A program made the position numbers and the translations under genes. DNA of 64,000 nucleotides from Akanthomyces muscarius (lineage: Eukaryota > Ascomycota > Sordariomycetes > Hypocreales > Cordycipitaceae). Where the stretch lies: the NCBI RefSeq assembly GCF_028009165.1, contig NC_079245.1, positions 3,596,001 to 3,660,000 of the forward strand, in the 5' to 3' direction. Positions 33,825 to 45,529 of this stretch are shown in pieces; positions within the stretch are counted from its first letter, which is position 1, and the number at the start of each line of letters is the position of its first letter. The notes under the pieces are model-generated. The model worked only from the letters and a program-made list of their open reading frames with translations. It had not been told where the DNA came from and made no database searches.

Positions 33825-35772
33825 TTATATCAATGCAGCGCTTCGGAGCCTCGCAATAATGGGATCTTCCGCCTCGCTATCATCAATGGGCTCCGAACCA
33901 ATGTAATTCTTCCAAAACTTGAGCCCCTCCAGACCCTCTTCTCTACACACAGCGCCGTGCTCTTCGGCCATGAGCAGCTCCTCCTCGGCAACGCCCAGAC
34001 TCCAGCCGAACCGTTCCGCGGCTTCTTGCGCCGTCACGCCGCGACCAAACGCTCGCCAGTCCCAGAGCACGTCACGCTCTGGTGGAAATTCGTGCAGATC
34101 CTGGAGCCACGAGAGCAGTGTCTTGATGGTGGTTTCGTCAGTGCGATCCCGTCCCTGCACGACCATGACGCCGCTTCGAAAGGTGCGGAGCCGAACTGGC
34201 ATTTTTAAGCTCTCCCATAACCGAGCCGCCTTTTCAAAATCCAGCGGGCTGACGAGCTCAACGCCCCCACGTGCTCTGTTGAACATGGCCCATAGATCGA
34301 CCAGAGTCAAGATACCGCCTGCCTTTTTAAGCACACTCCGCGTGTCGTCAGTGAGGAATTCAGCCAAGTTGCGCGCCAGCTCGGAGAGATAGAGCGATTC
34401 CGAGCCGCCGCTACCCCCGACCATGTCCTTTGTCGTAACAAGGCCAAGTTGGCTCGCTGACTCGGCAAGAATTGCGTTCTCTTCCGCCGAGAAGCTGCCA
34501 TTCCCAGAACCTTTCTGCAAGGAAAACTTCTCAGCAAGCGCAATGACCTCTTTTGCAGACGCCATGAGCGCCTCAAGATCCTCAAAGGCACTACCAATGA
34601 GTAACTCGTTATTCTTGTGCCGGCTCAGACCGAGCTGCTCAAGACCAGCGATGCCCGCCGTCTTTGTTCTGCGCTCGCTCACGCCTGTGTCGGCTTCTGC
34701 GCCAGAGAGGCTGCCGTCTCGAGGGCGTCCTTTTGGTGGAGGGGGAGCATTGTGCAATAGCCACTTCCGTTGCGTCATGGACCCCTTCAATCGCTCGTAA
34801 AAGATCTTCTCTCCGCCGCCGCGAAATGATATCTTCACCCCATCAAGAGCCTCCAAGCTTATAGGCCCGCTTGCGGCCTTTTTGTCAAGCATTGGCCCCG
34901 GGGACTCGGTTCGGTCATTGTTAAGCGCAGGTGTCGTCGCGAAAACGGGACCTGACTTGGACACGAGTGACGCACCGCACATCTCGCACGACATCAATGA
35001 CGGATGATTGGAAAAAGTACATCTCGGGCACTGAAGAGGCTCATTTGATCGGCGCATCGTACTCTGACCGAAATACTCATTCGTAGGATGGCCAGCATCC
35101 GTTGTTCGCTCAGACGCCGGCGGCGGGGCTTGTGGTGGTGCTACCGACCGCTTGGATGCATTTGAAATGGCAGCTTTCAGCACATGCTGCAGGGTTGGTT
35201 TGATACCACAAGCAAGGCATGGCGGTAGAGGCGTATGTGCATTTGCTGTCGTCGCGTCAAAGTTGGCAGGCACTGGATTGGAGAAGCTGCATATTTTGCA
35301 GACCCAGGTCGCAGCTGTGACATTTTGCGACTCGGTTGGTGGCCGATAGCCGCCTTCACTGTTGGGCGTTGGTGTTGAATGCCTCGAGTTCGGCGCGACA
35401 GTTGTAGAACGACTTTGCAGTCCTGACCTGCGAAGCGGCTTGGGTATCAAAGTGATCTTGGCTGACGACTTGAGGAACCCCGCATAGAACTCATATCTGT
35501 CCACATCCTTCAGTTCCAAAGCTGCAGAGTTCAAGCGCGGCTCATTTTTATCGACATAACATATTCGATGTGTAGTCAAGTACACCTGCCCATTTTGCTG
35601 GTTTGGCAATTTAAACTTGCTTCAGAACATTAGCGTCTCACGTTGAGCCCGCGCAGGCAAGTGGCACTTACCCCTCATATAGGCCGACATTATCTTGCAC
35701 AAACAGCAGCACCTCATCTGGTAGATAGGAGGGCCTTAGCGCTGTCGTCAAGTCTATGTGTTTTAAGAACAT
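33825..35772 (-). CDS. VPS36: ESCRT-II subunit Vps36
   Basis: Subunit of ESCRT-II that sorts ubiquitinated membrane proteins into multivesicular bodies on endosomes. Two exons, 35772-35672 and 35619-33825, join over a 52-bp intron (GTAAGT donor) to 631 residues. The start MFLKHIDLTTALRP and LPDEVLLFVQDNVGLYEG are the first strands of the GLUE domain; QVYLTTHRICYVD follows after the splice. As in yeast, the GLUE domain is interrupted by two NZF zinc fingers: about 141-171 (WVCKICSFSNP ... CLACG) and about 231-248 (CPRCTFSN ... CEMCG). The second GLUE half follows (about 285-330), then the EAP30 winged-helix region to the C-terminus. The first NZF has an unusually long insert between its Cys pairs. 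The gene is divergent from THP3. Confidence 0.95.
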
Positions 35773-36248
35773 CCGTCATATCATATCTCCGCGGCTGGTG
35801 ATGTCAAGGTGAGGGCAAAAGCGGGCGAAGATCGCCGCCAAAGTTTGAGGGAAGCCAAGTGCCGTGGGGCTCGTAGGCAATTGCCAGAACGAACCAGAAT
35901 TCACTTCAAAATATAAAAGAAGTCCGCGCTGTTATTTGAGCATAAAATTGATATTTTTGTCGTTGATTTAAATCATCAAAATCGTCATCTACAGCTGCTG
36001 CTGTCTTGTTGCGCGTCAAGCGTCGCTGCTGTGTTACCCGTGGTTCTACCGCCGCAGTCACGGGACACAAAACTTCAAGAGACGCACCGGCGCCATTTCG
36101 TTTCCAGGCAAATCTAAAGTCAAGGTCTCCTTCAAACCGGTGAACACTGCGACGCTGCTTTCATTTCTCAAAAAAAACTCTGCGCCGGATCTTATTATCA
36201 TCGACGCTGCCCCGTGAACTAACATCTAATTCAGCTTCCGTACCCGAG
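35773..36248. promoter_or_regulatory. Divergent VPS36/THP3 promoter region
   Basis: 476 bp separate the two ATGs. An AT-rich segment lies near 35,900-35,980. No clear TATA box. No other gene fits. Confidence 0.4.
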
Positions 36249-37869
36249 ATGGTATCTGGCTGGCCCGCCACGCAAACTGCGCCCAGCGCCCAGTCTGCAC
36301 CTGCACCTCACGCCTATCATCCCAGTACGTACCCCGGGGTTGTGCAACTTGAGCCTTTTTAGCGACTAACGTGACAGCAGATCCTGCATTCATTCCCGTT
36401 CAGGTTCGACAAGGATTCGCGCAATATATCCCTCCTCCACCTCCCGGATACCAGGCCGTGCCTCCCGCTGCACCCCCCGGAATGTCACCACCCGCAGCAG
36501 CAGCTCCGGAGGCTCAGCCCAAGGCGAAGACTGAATGGCCGGAATCCGTTAGAAATTATGTCCAGCGATCATTCCTTCCCACCAACGACGATGCCTATGT
36601 TACTCGGGCCGAGATAGAGGCGAAGCTGAAGGATACTATCGGAGTGGCCAAGGACAATGGCTCACTGCACACCCTCGACTGGGATAAGATGCCACTGCCG
36701 CAAGTGCTTATCAAGGCCGATCGCGCGGCGAAACTAGGAAACCCATTATACAGCATAGACAACACGAGAAAGCGAAAGTCTACCGAGTCGACAATCGAAG
36801 GCGTTACGAAAGCGCCGTGGAACACGGCTAAGGACCGTAGTTCATTGGAAGCTCGAACATCGTATCCGTACGAAAAGCGAGGCGACTTGGACGACAGTGC
36901 AAAGTCCAGTAAGTTCCAGAAGGACGCGAGCAAGCGCAAGCGACGCTTTGAGACCGAGTACAAAGCCGCGAACATTACGCCGACGGAGAGCACTCTGTCG
37001 TCAGGGCCTATTGTGGGCACCAGCGAAGTGTTAGAAAAGAGATATCTACGCTTGACTGCCCCGCCTATTCCCTCCAACGTTCGTCCGGAGCACATTTTAC
37101 GCCAAACCTTGGATTTGCTGAAGAGGAAGTGGAGGAAGGAGGGCAACTATTCTTATGTGTGCGACCAGTTTAAATCGATGCGACAAGATTTGACTGTACA
37201 GCGCATAAGAAACGACTTTACGGTTTCGGTGTACGAGATTCACGCCAGAATCGCGCTTGAGAAGGGGGATATTGGTGAGTATAATCAGTGCCAGACCCAG
37301 CTGCGTTCTCTGTACGAGCTGGGCCTGAAAGGGAACGCCGTGGAATTCAAAGCGTATCGTATTTTATATTTCATTCATACAGCCAACCGGACAGGATTGA
37401 ACGACACGATGGCAGATCTAACAGCAGCAGAAAAGGAGGAAATGCCGATTAAGCACGCTTTGAACGTGCGATCGGCATTGGCGTTGGGAAACTATCACAA
37501 ATTCTTCCAGCTATACCTCGACACACCCAACATGGGAGCATATCTTATGGATATGTTTGTGGTCAGAGAACGCCTAGCAGCGCTATGTAATATGTGCAGA
37601 GCGTACGTTGCATCCTGATACTACAGCACACGGCCGACCGCTAATAATCACACAGGTACAAACCCGATGTCAAGCTCCGATTCGTCACTGAAGAGCTTGG
37701 CTTCGAGTCGGATGCGGATGCAGCCCAGTTCATCATTGACCAACAAGGCCAAGATTTGCTTGAAGATCGCTCCGACAATATCGTATTTTTGACAGGCAAA
37801 GCGGGCAACCTCTTTGAGACATCCCGCGCGACAGCCTTCAGAAGTGTTGACATCAAGGGTCAGATCTGA
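36249..37869 (+). CDS. THP3: Thp3-like SAC3/GANP domain protein
   Basis: Thp3 with Csn12 forms a nuclear complex linked to transcription elongation, mRNA processing and export; the human counterpart is LENG8. Three exons (36249-36324, 36381-37602, 37656-37869) join to 503 residues. Introns are 56 and 53 bp, GTACGT donors, CAG acceptors. The N-terminus is Pro/Gln-rich and disordered, with a YIPPPPPGYQ segment, then WPESVRNYVQRSF, a conserved Thp3 feature. A basic KRKRR segment follows near residue 220. The SAC3/GANP domain runs from about residue 230 (EKRYLRLT, VRPEHILRQTL) to near the end, with FEAYRILY-type FKAYRILYFI and ALALGNYHKFF motifs. The last exon supplies KPDVKLRFVTEELGF and the C-terminal strand. 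The family fit is strong. Confidence 0.92.
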
Positions 37870-40546
37870 ACGTGACCTCATGATATATTATTTTTGCGAT
37901 ATTCCGTCCACTCCCCCATCACGTACCCCAATCTGTTCGAACGACGAGCCTCTGGACATTATTCAGTAACGAAGGGCTTCTTTTCTGGCACATTTTTTCC
38001 TACGACATGAATTCTGTTCCGCGCCCGTAGAGGCAAATACTAAGTGCCAACGCGGAACCGATTTTTTTGTTATCTCACCATACCTAGCGAGCGACCATGG
38101 TTCGGCATTTAGCGGGATAGCAGAGCTTGTTTCACGTGGAGCTGGAAGCGCCAGGACAAGTGAAGATGCAACCAAGTACATACAGAAGCAACAAGGGAGA
38201 TTCATCTCCGGTTTAGCATTTTTGGCGCTTGCACTGATGGGGAGGGAGTCACTTTCTTTTCTCATTTACTTCCCTGAAGCCGCAAGCGAGTTTCGACGGC
38301 TGTTTCTGCAGTTATTGGATAGACGCCTAGCCCGTTTGGTAGCTCCCCTTTGATAGCTTGTGAAGACGTTTCCCACGTTTTTTGAATCATCATGCGTTGC
38401 ATTTGGAATGTGTTGAGTATTCGTTTGCATATCTATCCATGCCTGGCCCGCGAAGCGTGCGTGTTTATGCATCTACCAGGGAAGCCCTGCAGACGTTTCA
38501 GTCTTTACATGGAGCCAATAACTCGGCTGGCACAGCCCCGCCTGTGTAGGGTCATGAGTAACGTCTTGAACATGGTAGCCACGTTTACTTTTTTTTTTCT
38601 TTTTTCGTGATACACTCGCTTGGAGGATCAGCAAGCATCCATGCGTCTTCCATCGGGACTTCCTTGGTGCGGTGCGACGGGCGGAGGAAACACAGGCAGA
38701 GACAGCAGCCAAGCAAACGACCGAACAAGCAGCCGAACCATCAGGTGTAAGCTTCGTGTGCCGTGGAGATGATTTTTCATTGGAGTCATTGTTCGTATCT
38801 TTTCCAGTGCTGAACAGATGTTGTGCCTCCCACTCGGCGTGGTGCGAGGGCATCACGCCATGTAGGTGCGGCTGTCGAACCGCATGTAGCCAGCATGAAA
38901 AGGGCTGCAGGTACGGATGGAACTGGGTTCGTGGCGCACCAAGAATATTAAAAAGGTAAAAAGAGATAGTTCTTTTTTTCTAATTTCCGCGCGGAGCTGG
39001 AGGGGTATAACAATGCGTGGCGCCGTGGTTATTATTAAACAAAGATGTGCCGTTTATGCACTGGATACTAACAATGGCCGGCTCAAGCCCAGGGGGCCGC
39101 ATTCCAGTGGGCGGTGCTGGTTTCAATGGCCACGCGACCCCACGCTTCCGTGCCTGTTGAAGGTATTGTTGTTTTTCTGATAGGTGGGTATAACAGACGT
39201 CATGTCAATGCCGAGGAGAAGTGAGGAGAAGAGATGAAGAGGCCTCACCCATTGTTGTTTGTTAGAGAGGTAGGCATGCAGGTGGCGCTGTAAGCGAGGG
39301 TCGCGGGACAGCTGGCTGGGAGCGTCTTTAGGCAGCACTGAACAGTCGCAACGAGATGAAAACTACGGCGCATACTTGGCCTACATAAGACGAGTTTATT
39401 ATGTTTGACAGGTGACGAATCAAATGGAGCATGGGTACGGGGAGATGAGCAATGAGTTGCTCCCTGTGTTGGATGGATGGTGGTGGTGTATACCGCGGAT
39501 GCAGAGTGACTGCGCCGTGCTCGCAATTAATTAATTGCCGCCAGCGTACGAGGCGGAAAAGCCACACCCGAAGGGACGAGCTGGTAACGTTAATCAGTTT
39601 GGTACCAAGACACAAAGCACCCGATCTGTGTCTGCAAGCCCAACGCAAGGGACGGCACAGACGTCGCCTTGCATTAATACCAGGACAACTGGGTGATGGT
39701 TGGAGGCCCGAGGGGCAGGCAGGCCAGGTACTGGCAAGGTACCTACTGTACCGTGGGCCTTGGCATGCCGGTGGCGGCTTTCAGTGGCTCTAGTGGATGC
39801 TGTAGAAAGGCAACGCACTGTCACCCCCGCCGTGGCCCCCCGGAAAGCTTGTGCCTTTGTCGCTCATCTCACCCAAGCGACCGCCGAGGTGCTAGGTACC
39901 TTACCTTTCCTACCTCATTACCTTACGGTACGTACCTTGTTGACTGCTGTATTCACTGCTGTATATTGACTGAGAGTGCGGCTCTGAGTAAAAGTGCCTT
40001 GCTCATGACAATGTTGTACCTACATAGGTACATAATCACCCTTCTGCAAGCTCTTTGTACCCCTCCTTTTCCCGTCCCAGCCTCTGGCCTCTCTCCTCGT
40101 AGCCGCCTTACCTACCTATGCATCACCCTCTCCTGCCTTGTCTATTTTTTTTCCCTTTGCTTCACAACCACCCAACCATCTAGCCCAGCTTCCTTTGACC
40201 CACTAGTGCCGCTCTGAAAGAAACTTGTGCGCTACTTGTCGGCCTACCACGGCGCTTGCCGCCACCCTCTTTGTTTCCTCTTCACACCAAGCAATCCATC
40301 CCCCTCTTCAGATTTAGCTAGTGCGACGCCTGTTTTTTCCTTACCATTGAGGGGGCAATTCTCGCCAGAAACCTTGACAGCGAATAAAACGAAACGGTCT
40401 ATCGATACCGACAAGCCCCTACTACAAGCGTCACCCGTCTACGACCCGGTGATCGCGTTGCCTCTGCGCAGGCCATCCATCTCGACTCCGTCTCCTTGTA
40501 GTCTTTGCTGCAGAGCGACCATCGATCGCTTTATACTGTCGCAAGA
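37870..40546. other. 2.7-kb intergenic region and BEM1 leader
   Basis: No gene is supported on either strand. Open frames are short and compositionally random. The part 39,690-40,110 carries many GGTACC/TACCTAC motifs. From about 40,050 to 40,540 the + strand is pyrimidine-rich, typical of a filamentous-fungal transcription start zone and leader for BEM1. A short poly-T run occurs at about 38,590-38,605. Confidence 0.55.
39690..40110. repeat. Cluster of GGTACC / TACCTACC motifs
   Basis: Repeated GGTACCT, TACCTAC and TACGTACC strings, many palindromic, occur 450-850 bp upstream of BEM1. Similar strings recur near 53,050 and 58,740-58,800. They may be a dispersed simple-sequence family of this genome rather than a single regulatory site. 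Confidence 0.5.
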
Positions 40547-42681
40547 ATGAAGGTGCGTTTGCCTGCCCTCGCCAATCCCGCAGCCCCTCGCGCTGAGTCC
40601 CCGTCCGAGCCGTTGCGATCGCGTCATTAGCTTCGAGTTGCTGGCTGCAGCGCAGCAGAATGCTCTTCCAGACAGCTGAAGCGACAAGACCGCAGAGCTC
40701 GAGTGCTTTGATCATTCCACGCTGTGCTGAAGATGACCTCGGCGCGACCGCAACACCATGTTTTCCCCACCAACCCTTTATGGCATGCATTCAACGCGAG
40801 CGTTTGCTAATCTGCTCGATTCTCTCTAAACAGGCTCTTCGACGATCCATCAAAGGCGACAAGGACAAGTCCCAGACTGCCCCTGTCACGCCAAAGTCGG
40901 CTGTCGCAATTGTCCCTCCGAAAAAGGTTCGTTTGCCTACCAACGGCTACCACGACAGGACCTCTGCGTCCACTGACGACGGTCGAAACACGTAAATCAC
41001 ATGCTAACAAGCATACTTCTGCACCAGGTCATCCGAGCGCTTTACGACTACACTGCCCGCACCTCGCAGGAGCTGAGCTTCTCCCGAGGCGACTTCTTCC
41101 ACGTTATCGGCCGCGAAGAAGACCCCGACTGGTACGAAGCATGCAACCCGGCTCTGCCAGATGCGCGTGGCCTGGTGCCTGTCGCCTTCTTCCAGGCTCT
41201 TGGCCGAACCGAGCGAGACAGCGCGCAATCCGAAGGCACCGGCATTCGCCCACCTACAGCCAACAAGACCCCTGATCACGACTCTGGATACAGCGACGCC
41301 TCCCCGACTTCTAGCGCCATCCCTAGCCAACGCCTCTCCAAATCTGGCGGCAAGGGCGGCGCCATGGTCTACGGCATTGTCATGTACGACTTTGTGGCCG
41401 AGCGAGCAGACGAACTGAACGCCAAGGCTGGCGAGGCCATCATCGTAATCGCACAGTCTAACCCGGAGTGGTTCGTTGCCAAGCCCATCGGCAGACTAGG
41501 CGGCCCCGGTCTCATTCCCGTCTCGTTTATCGAAATTAGAGACATGGCCACCGACAGAGCCATTGCCAACCCTGGCGACGCCATCAAGCAGGCCGGCGTG
41601 CCTCGGGTCGAGGAATGGAAGAAGATGGCCGCTGAGTACAAGAATAGCAGCATCACCCTCGGGAAATTCGAGGCTGGCCAGCAGCAGATGGAACAAGGTA
41701 TGGAGCGCCTCAGTCTGCAGCAGCAGGCCGAGAGCCAAGCCGGTGGACATTCTCGGGCCCAGTCAACCCAACAGGCCGCTCGCCATGTCAGCAACTCGAC
41801 ATCCGATCTCTACGCCCCGATCCAGGCTCGAATCCCCCGTTACTGCTTTGCCGAGGACAAGTACTGGTTTGTTATCGAAGCCATGCTGGAGGACGGCCGA
41901 CACTGGGAGCTTTCACGATACTACGAAGACTTTTACGACTTTCAGATTGCACTGCTTACGGAATTTCCCACGGAAGCTGGCAACACAGGATCGCAAAAAC
42001 GATCACTGCCGTACATGCCCGGACCTGTCAGCTATGTCACCGATGCCATCACGGAAGGTCGCCTGCACAACCTAGACGCATACGTAAAGAACTTGCTGGG
42101 CCAGCCCGCCTATATTTCGCGCTGCACCCTAGTCAAGCAATTCTTTGCCCCTCGAGAGGGTGACTATGAGATGGACGGCAACACCAACGGCCAGGAATAT
42201 AGGGATTCGCAAGAGTCGCACCAGTCAGGATCACCTACAAATGGCGACTCGAGAAACGGGTCCAGAAGCAATCTGAACGGTGGTGGCTATGGTGGACTGC
42301 CTTCTGGCCCACGCCAAGCCAGTGGATCAGGACCAGGTAAGATGCAAAACTTCAACTCTGCTGCAGCATTGGACATAAAACTAACTCTACACAGCTGGTC
42401 AACAGCAGCAACTGATCAAGGTCAAGATGTACCACGGCGACGATCTCATTGCCCTGCGCGTGCCTCGTGTCGATACTCGCTCGGACAAGGATGCCCAGTT
42501 CAAGAAGCTTCAAGGCGTTATTGCGACCCGTCTGGACGTGTCCGACCGAGACGAGTTGCAATTGTTTTCTCTTAACGAGCAGACGAAACAGCCCAGCAAC
42601 TTGATCAGCGCTTACGACCTCGACTCAGTTCTGGGTAAGTCGGACAAGCTGCTTCTACGCGCCGAGGTAATGCGCAACTAG
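40547..42681 (+). CDS. BEM1: Cell polarity scaffold protein Bem1
   Basis: Scaffold that links Cdc42, its GEF Cdc24, PAK kinases and, in filamentous fungi, the NADPH oxidase complex at growing hyphal tips. Four exons: 40547-40552 (ATG AAG only), 40834-40926, 41028-42336 and 42395-42681, joining to 564 residues. The first coding exon is 6 nt long, followed by a 281-bp intron. Domains in order are SH3 (about 34-92, VIRALYDYTARTSQELSF), SH3 (about 147-202, MYDFVAERADEL), PX (about 302-409) and PB1 (about 480-564, LIKVKMYHGDDLIALRV). A Gln-rich coiled linker lies at about 225-265 and a Ser/Gly/Asn-rich linker before PB1. All joins keep frame and the last intron has a CTAAC branch point. The pyrimidine-rich upstream region fits a long leader. 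Confidence 0.96.
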
Positions 42682-43640
42682 GCTGCTCCGAAAATCACCA
42701 ACAGTCATATACGCTCCGTCGATCTTTGCCATTTTTCTTTTCTTTTCTTGGGTACAAATTCTTTACTTCTTTAGTATCTAGGCTGAAGATGCACGCGCAA
42801 TCTTGACATTGGTGTAGCTTTTGCTGACGTCTTGCTCATCCGCGGCAATCTCCATGAGTCATGAGTGGGAGCTCTTCGACATAATGGTGACAGCCCATGT
42901 ACGAGCGAAAGCGGTCTTACAGAGGATGCACGACTCTTTTTCTTCTTTTCAGCATTTATACTCTTTTTTTGTCCTTGTCAGCAGAGCAATCGCTGCGGAT
43001 CCTTCTTTTATCGTTGCAGAGGCGGCTCACATACTCGTCCTGCAATGCTGGCTTTTTTCTTTTTTTGCTGCGGCGTTCAGGTTGGGGTTGATTGATTTTA
43101 CTTTTTTTGGTAGCAGTTTATACCTGAGCAGGGACGGGAACAATGATGTAAAGCTGTCATGGTTTTTTTAACGGGACGGAGAAGAGGGAATGAATTAAAT
43201 GATCTAGGACAATGTGATGCTATCGCTTGTCGCAACATGTGAGGTTGAGAGTAAGAAAAGGGATGTTGGAGAAGAAAAAAATCAAGATGGCGAGGAGGAA
43301 TATGCGAGGATGGAATTTTCACTGTATCTACCTTGCGGCGATTGAATCAATATGTCCAAATCCAATTGTTGAGCAAGTTGAAAGTACGTTGGTAGGACAA
43401 GTGCTTGCCACGCAGTACATTACTTCCAGAGCTGGCGAAATAGTGAACACTAATGAAGATACAAAAATGCATGACTCCCAAGTAAGATATCCCCTCTAAA
43501 CCGATTTCCAGCGTGAACCCCGTGGATCTATAATGCAGTAATGGATGTGCAAAAGGCAGTATATCATAGGTGACCGTTATTATGAAACAATAGTGAAAAG
43601 AAGGAAAATGAAACGAAAAGGGCACAGAGTGGCATTTTGA
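42682..43640. other. Convergent region BEM1 / carrier-like gene
   Basis: 959 bp with no supported gene. T-rich runs (42,730-42,760; 42,950-43,110) fit 3' untranslated sequence of BEM1. Confidence 0.55.
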
Positions 43641-44606
43641 TCATTCCAACTTTGCCATGAAGCCCTGCCGGACTTTGTAGTTGACGACGCCGCCGACGCC
43701 AAACGCTGGGACGATGCGTCCGATGCGCGCCGCGCACGAGGGGAGCCATCCGCCACGAATCGCGCGCCAGCGATCTCCCCACGTCATCCTCGCAGCCGCC
43801 GTCGACGGGCGGTTGTACAGGTCCAGGCCGAGCAGGTGCAGCGGCGTCGAGAAGAGCTGCACGGCGGCGGGGGCGAGGAACTGCGCGGCCGTGAGCCCGG
43901 AGACGCGCATGCTCTGCGCCGTGTAGGCGTCGAGGTGCGGCGCCAGGCGCGCGGGGATGTTGAACGACGCAAAGATGGTCAGGCAGTCGCGCAGCGCAAA
44001 GATGGCAAAGCAGGGGAGCGGGACGGGTCGCGGGGCGGAGGCGCCGGGCGCGCGGAACAGCTTGACAAAGGCCTGGTCCTTGTACACGCAGAGCGAGACG
44101 TTGGCGAGCGACGAGGCGGCGAATTTGGAGGGGCCGGAGGTGGTGGTGCGGGCAGGCGAGGCGGAGAGCGTCGAGGAGGCGGTGTCGAGCGTGTTGGCGG
44201 TCAGGTAGGTGCCGCCGTAGAGCAGGAAGACGAGGCCGACGGGCTTGGAGGCGAGGGTGCGGAGGGGGTGGCGCAGGAGGGAGGTGAAGGAGCGGCGGAG
44301 GGAGGCGAGGATGGACGGGCTCGAGCCGGAGGCATTTTCCATGATGGATCTGGAGGAGACATTGGTTAGAGATGGGAGATTGGGAGGTTGGTCGGAGGGA
44401 AGGGGGGTTTACTTGTCAATGAAGGCTATTAGAGGGGATATTAAGCCGGCGGCGCATGCAGCACTGATGGCGTCGGCGCCGAGACGCATGCCGAGGTTTT
44501 TGGTGTTCCATTGGCGTGCTTTCGAGCTCGTTTGTGTGGGAGGTGTGGTTGTGATTGTGGTGGAGGATGGTGGCGATGGCGTCGCGGCATCCACGGACGG
44601 AGCCAT
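43641..44606 (-). CDS. Divergent mitochondrial-carrier-like membrane protein
   Basis: Two exons, 44606-44413 and 44349-43641, join over a 63-bp intron (GTAAAC donor, CTAAC branch, CAG acceptor) to 300 residues, the usual length of mitochondrial carriers. The N-terminus is Ser/Thr/Pro-rich. Then come three carrier-like blocks: ADAISAACAAGLISPLIAFID (about 45-65), a middle region with KPVGLVFLLYGGTYLTANTLD and LRDCLTIFASFNIP, and AQFLAPAAVQLFSTPLHLLGLDLYNRP followed by RWRAIRGGWLPSCAARIGRIVPAFGVGG. The P-x-x-x-x-x-D/L loops are eroded versions of the PxD/ExxK/R signature, so transport activity cannot be assumed. The likely location is a mitochondrial membrane, by fold resemblance only. The coding region is very GC-rich. 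It could instead be a lineage-specific membrane protein of unknown role. Confidence 0.65.
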
Positions 44607-45529
44607 GGCTTTGCAATTCCGTCTTTTATTTTGTGTTTCAGCCAGATATAGCGGATATTATACCAATGTAGGATGGCGGGAGTGTCGGAGGCGGTATGGG
44701 AGTATAGGACGAAGCTCGACGAGTGAATTGCGTCGCATCCCCGGTGGATGGTGTTTTGTCGGGTAGGAAGCTTAATGACGGCAGCGAGGGATTTTCGGTG
44801 GGACGATACGAGGGAGAAGAAAGAGAAAGAAGGAGAAAAAAAGGTCCGCTGGTTCGATTGGGATTGGCAATGCAAAGCTGGGGTCGTCGTCGTCGTTGTC
44901 GTCGAGAAGAATGAGAAGAAGGGCGTGATAGCTATGGAGCTGCTCTGTCCTACATCGAGCTGTAAGAAAAAAAAGTCCCGAAGTCGGAGCGGTGGGCGGC
45001 CAGGCTGGGCCGTTTGCCATTAGGTAACTCGGGTGCGGGCGGGTTTATTCACGGCGTTTTCTGGCGAGAGCCGCTGCGCCTCGATCCACTAGTTATGTAT
45101 AGTAGAGTATTATAAATTGACTCTCTCTTTATAAGTAACTTTAATCTCTAATAATGATATAAAATAATGGATAAAAATCATGTAAACACAAGGCAAAATA
45201 ATGACATTATAATAAAAGAACAAAATAAAATAATGTTGTCCCTGGTGCCGTTTGTGGAATATACATGATCGATGGGTAACGACGGCTTTACGTCCGAGTT
45301 ATCGCCTGAAAGTTAAATGTATCCGCGTTGGATTCCTTTATCGTGGCATAGTTATAAGAACGCCATACTTGACCAAGGCATAGTTCTGCATTTAAATACA
45401 CCCCTTTAATAACAAGTTACTACCAGGTCATGTAAATCGCCGTATTTATCCTGACTGTACTGTGTGCCTAACTAGTAGCGTCCCTTGCGGCCCATTCCTC
45501 CACGCGGAAATTGTGGTCGCATGACTGCG
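44607..45529. other. Upstream of the carrier-like gene; AT-rich island
   Basis: No gene. 44,607-45,050 is presumably the promoter of the minus-strand carrier-like gene. About 45,100-45,240 is strongly AT-rich, with TAATAATG/AAAATAAT strings and little CpG. It stands out from both flanks. 45,250-45,529 shows nothing recognisable. Confidence 0.5.

Noticed and set aside
43836..44369. Gly/Glu/Arg-rich 177-codon frame antisense to the carrier-like gene
   Set aside because: Artefact of the very GC-rich coding strand opposite.
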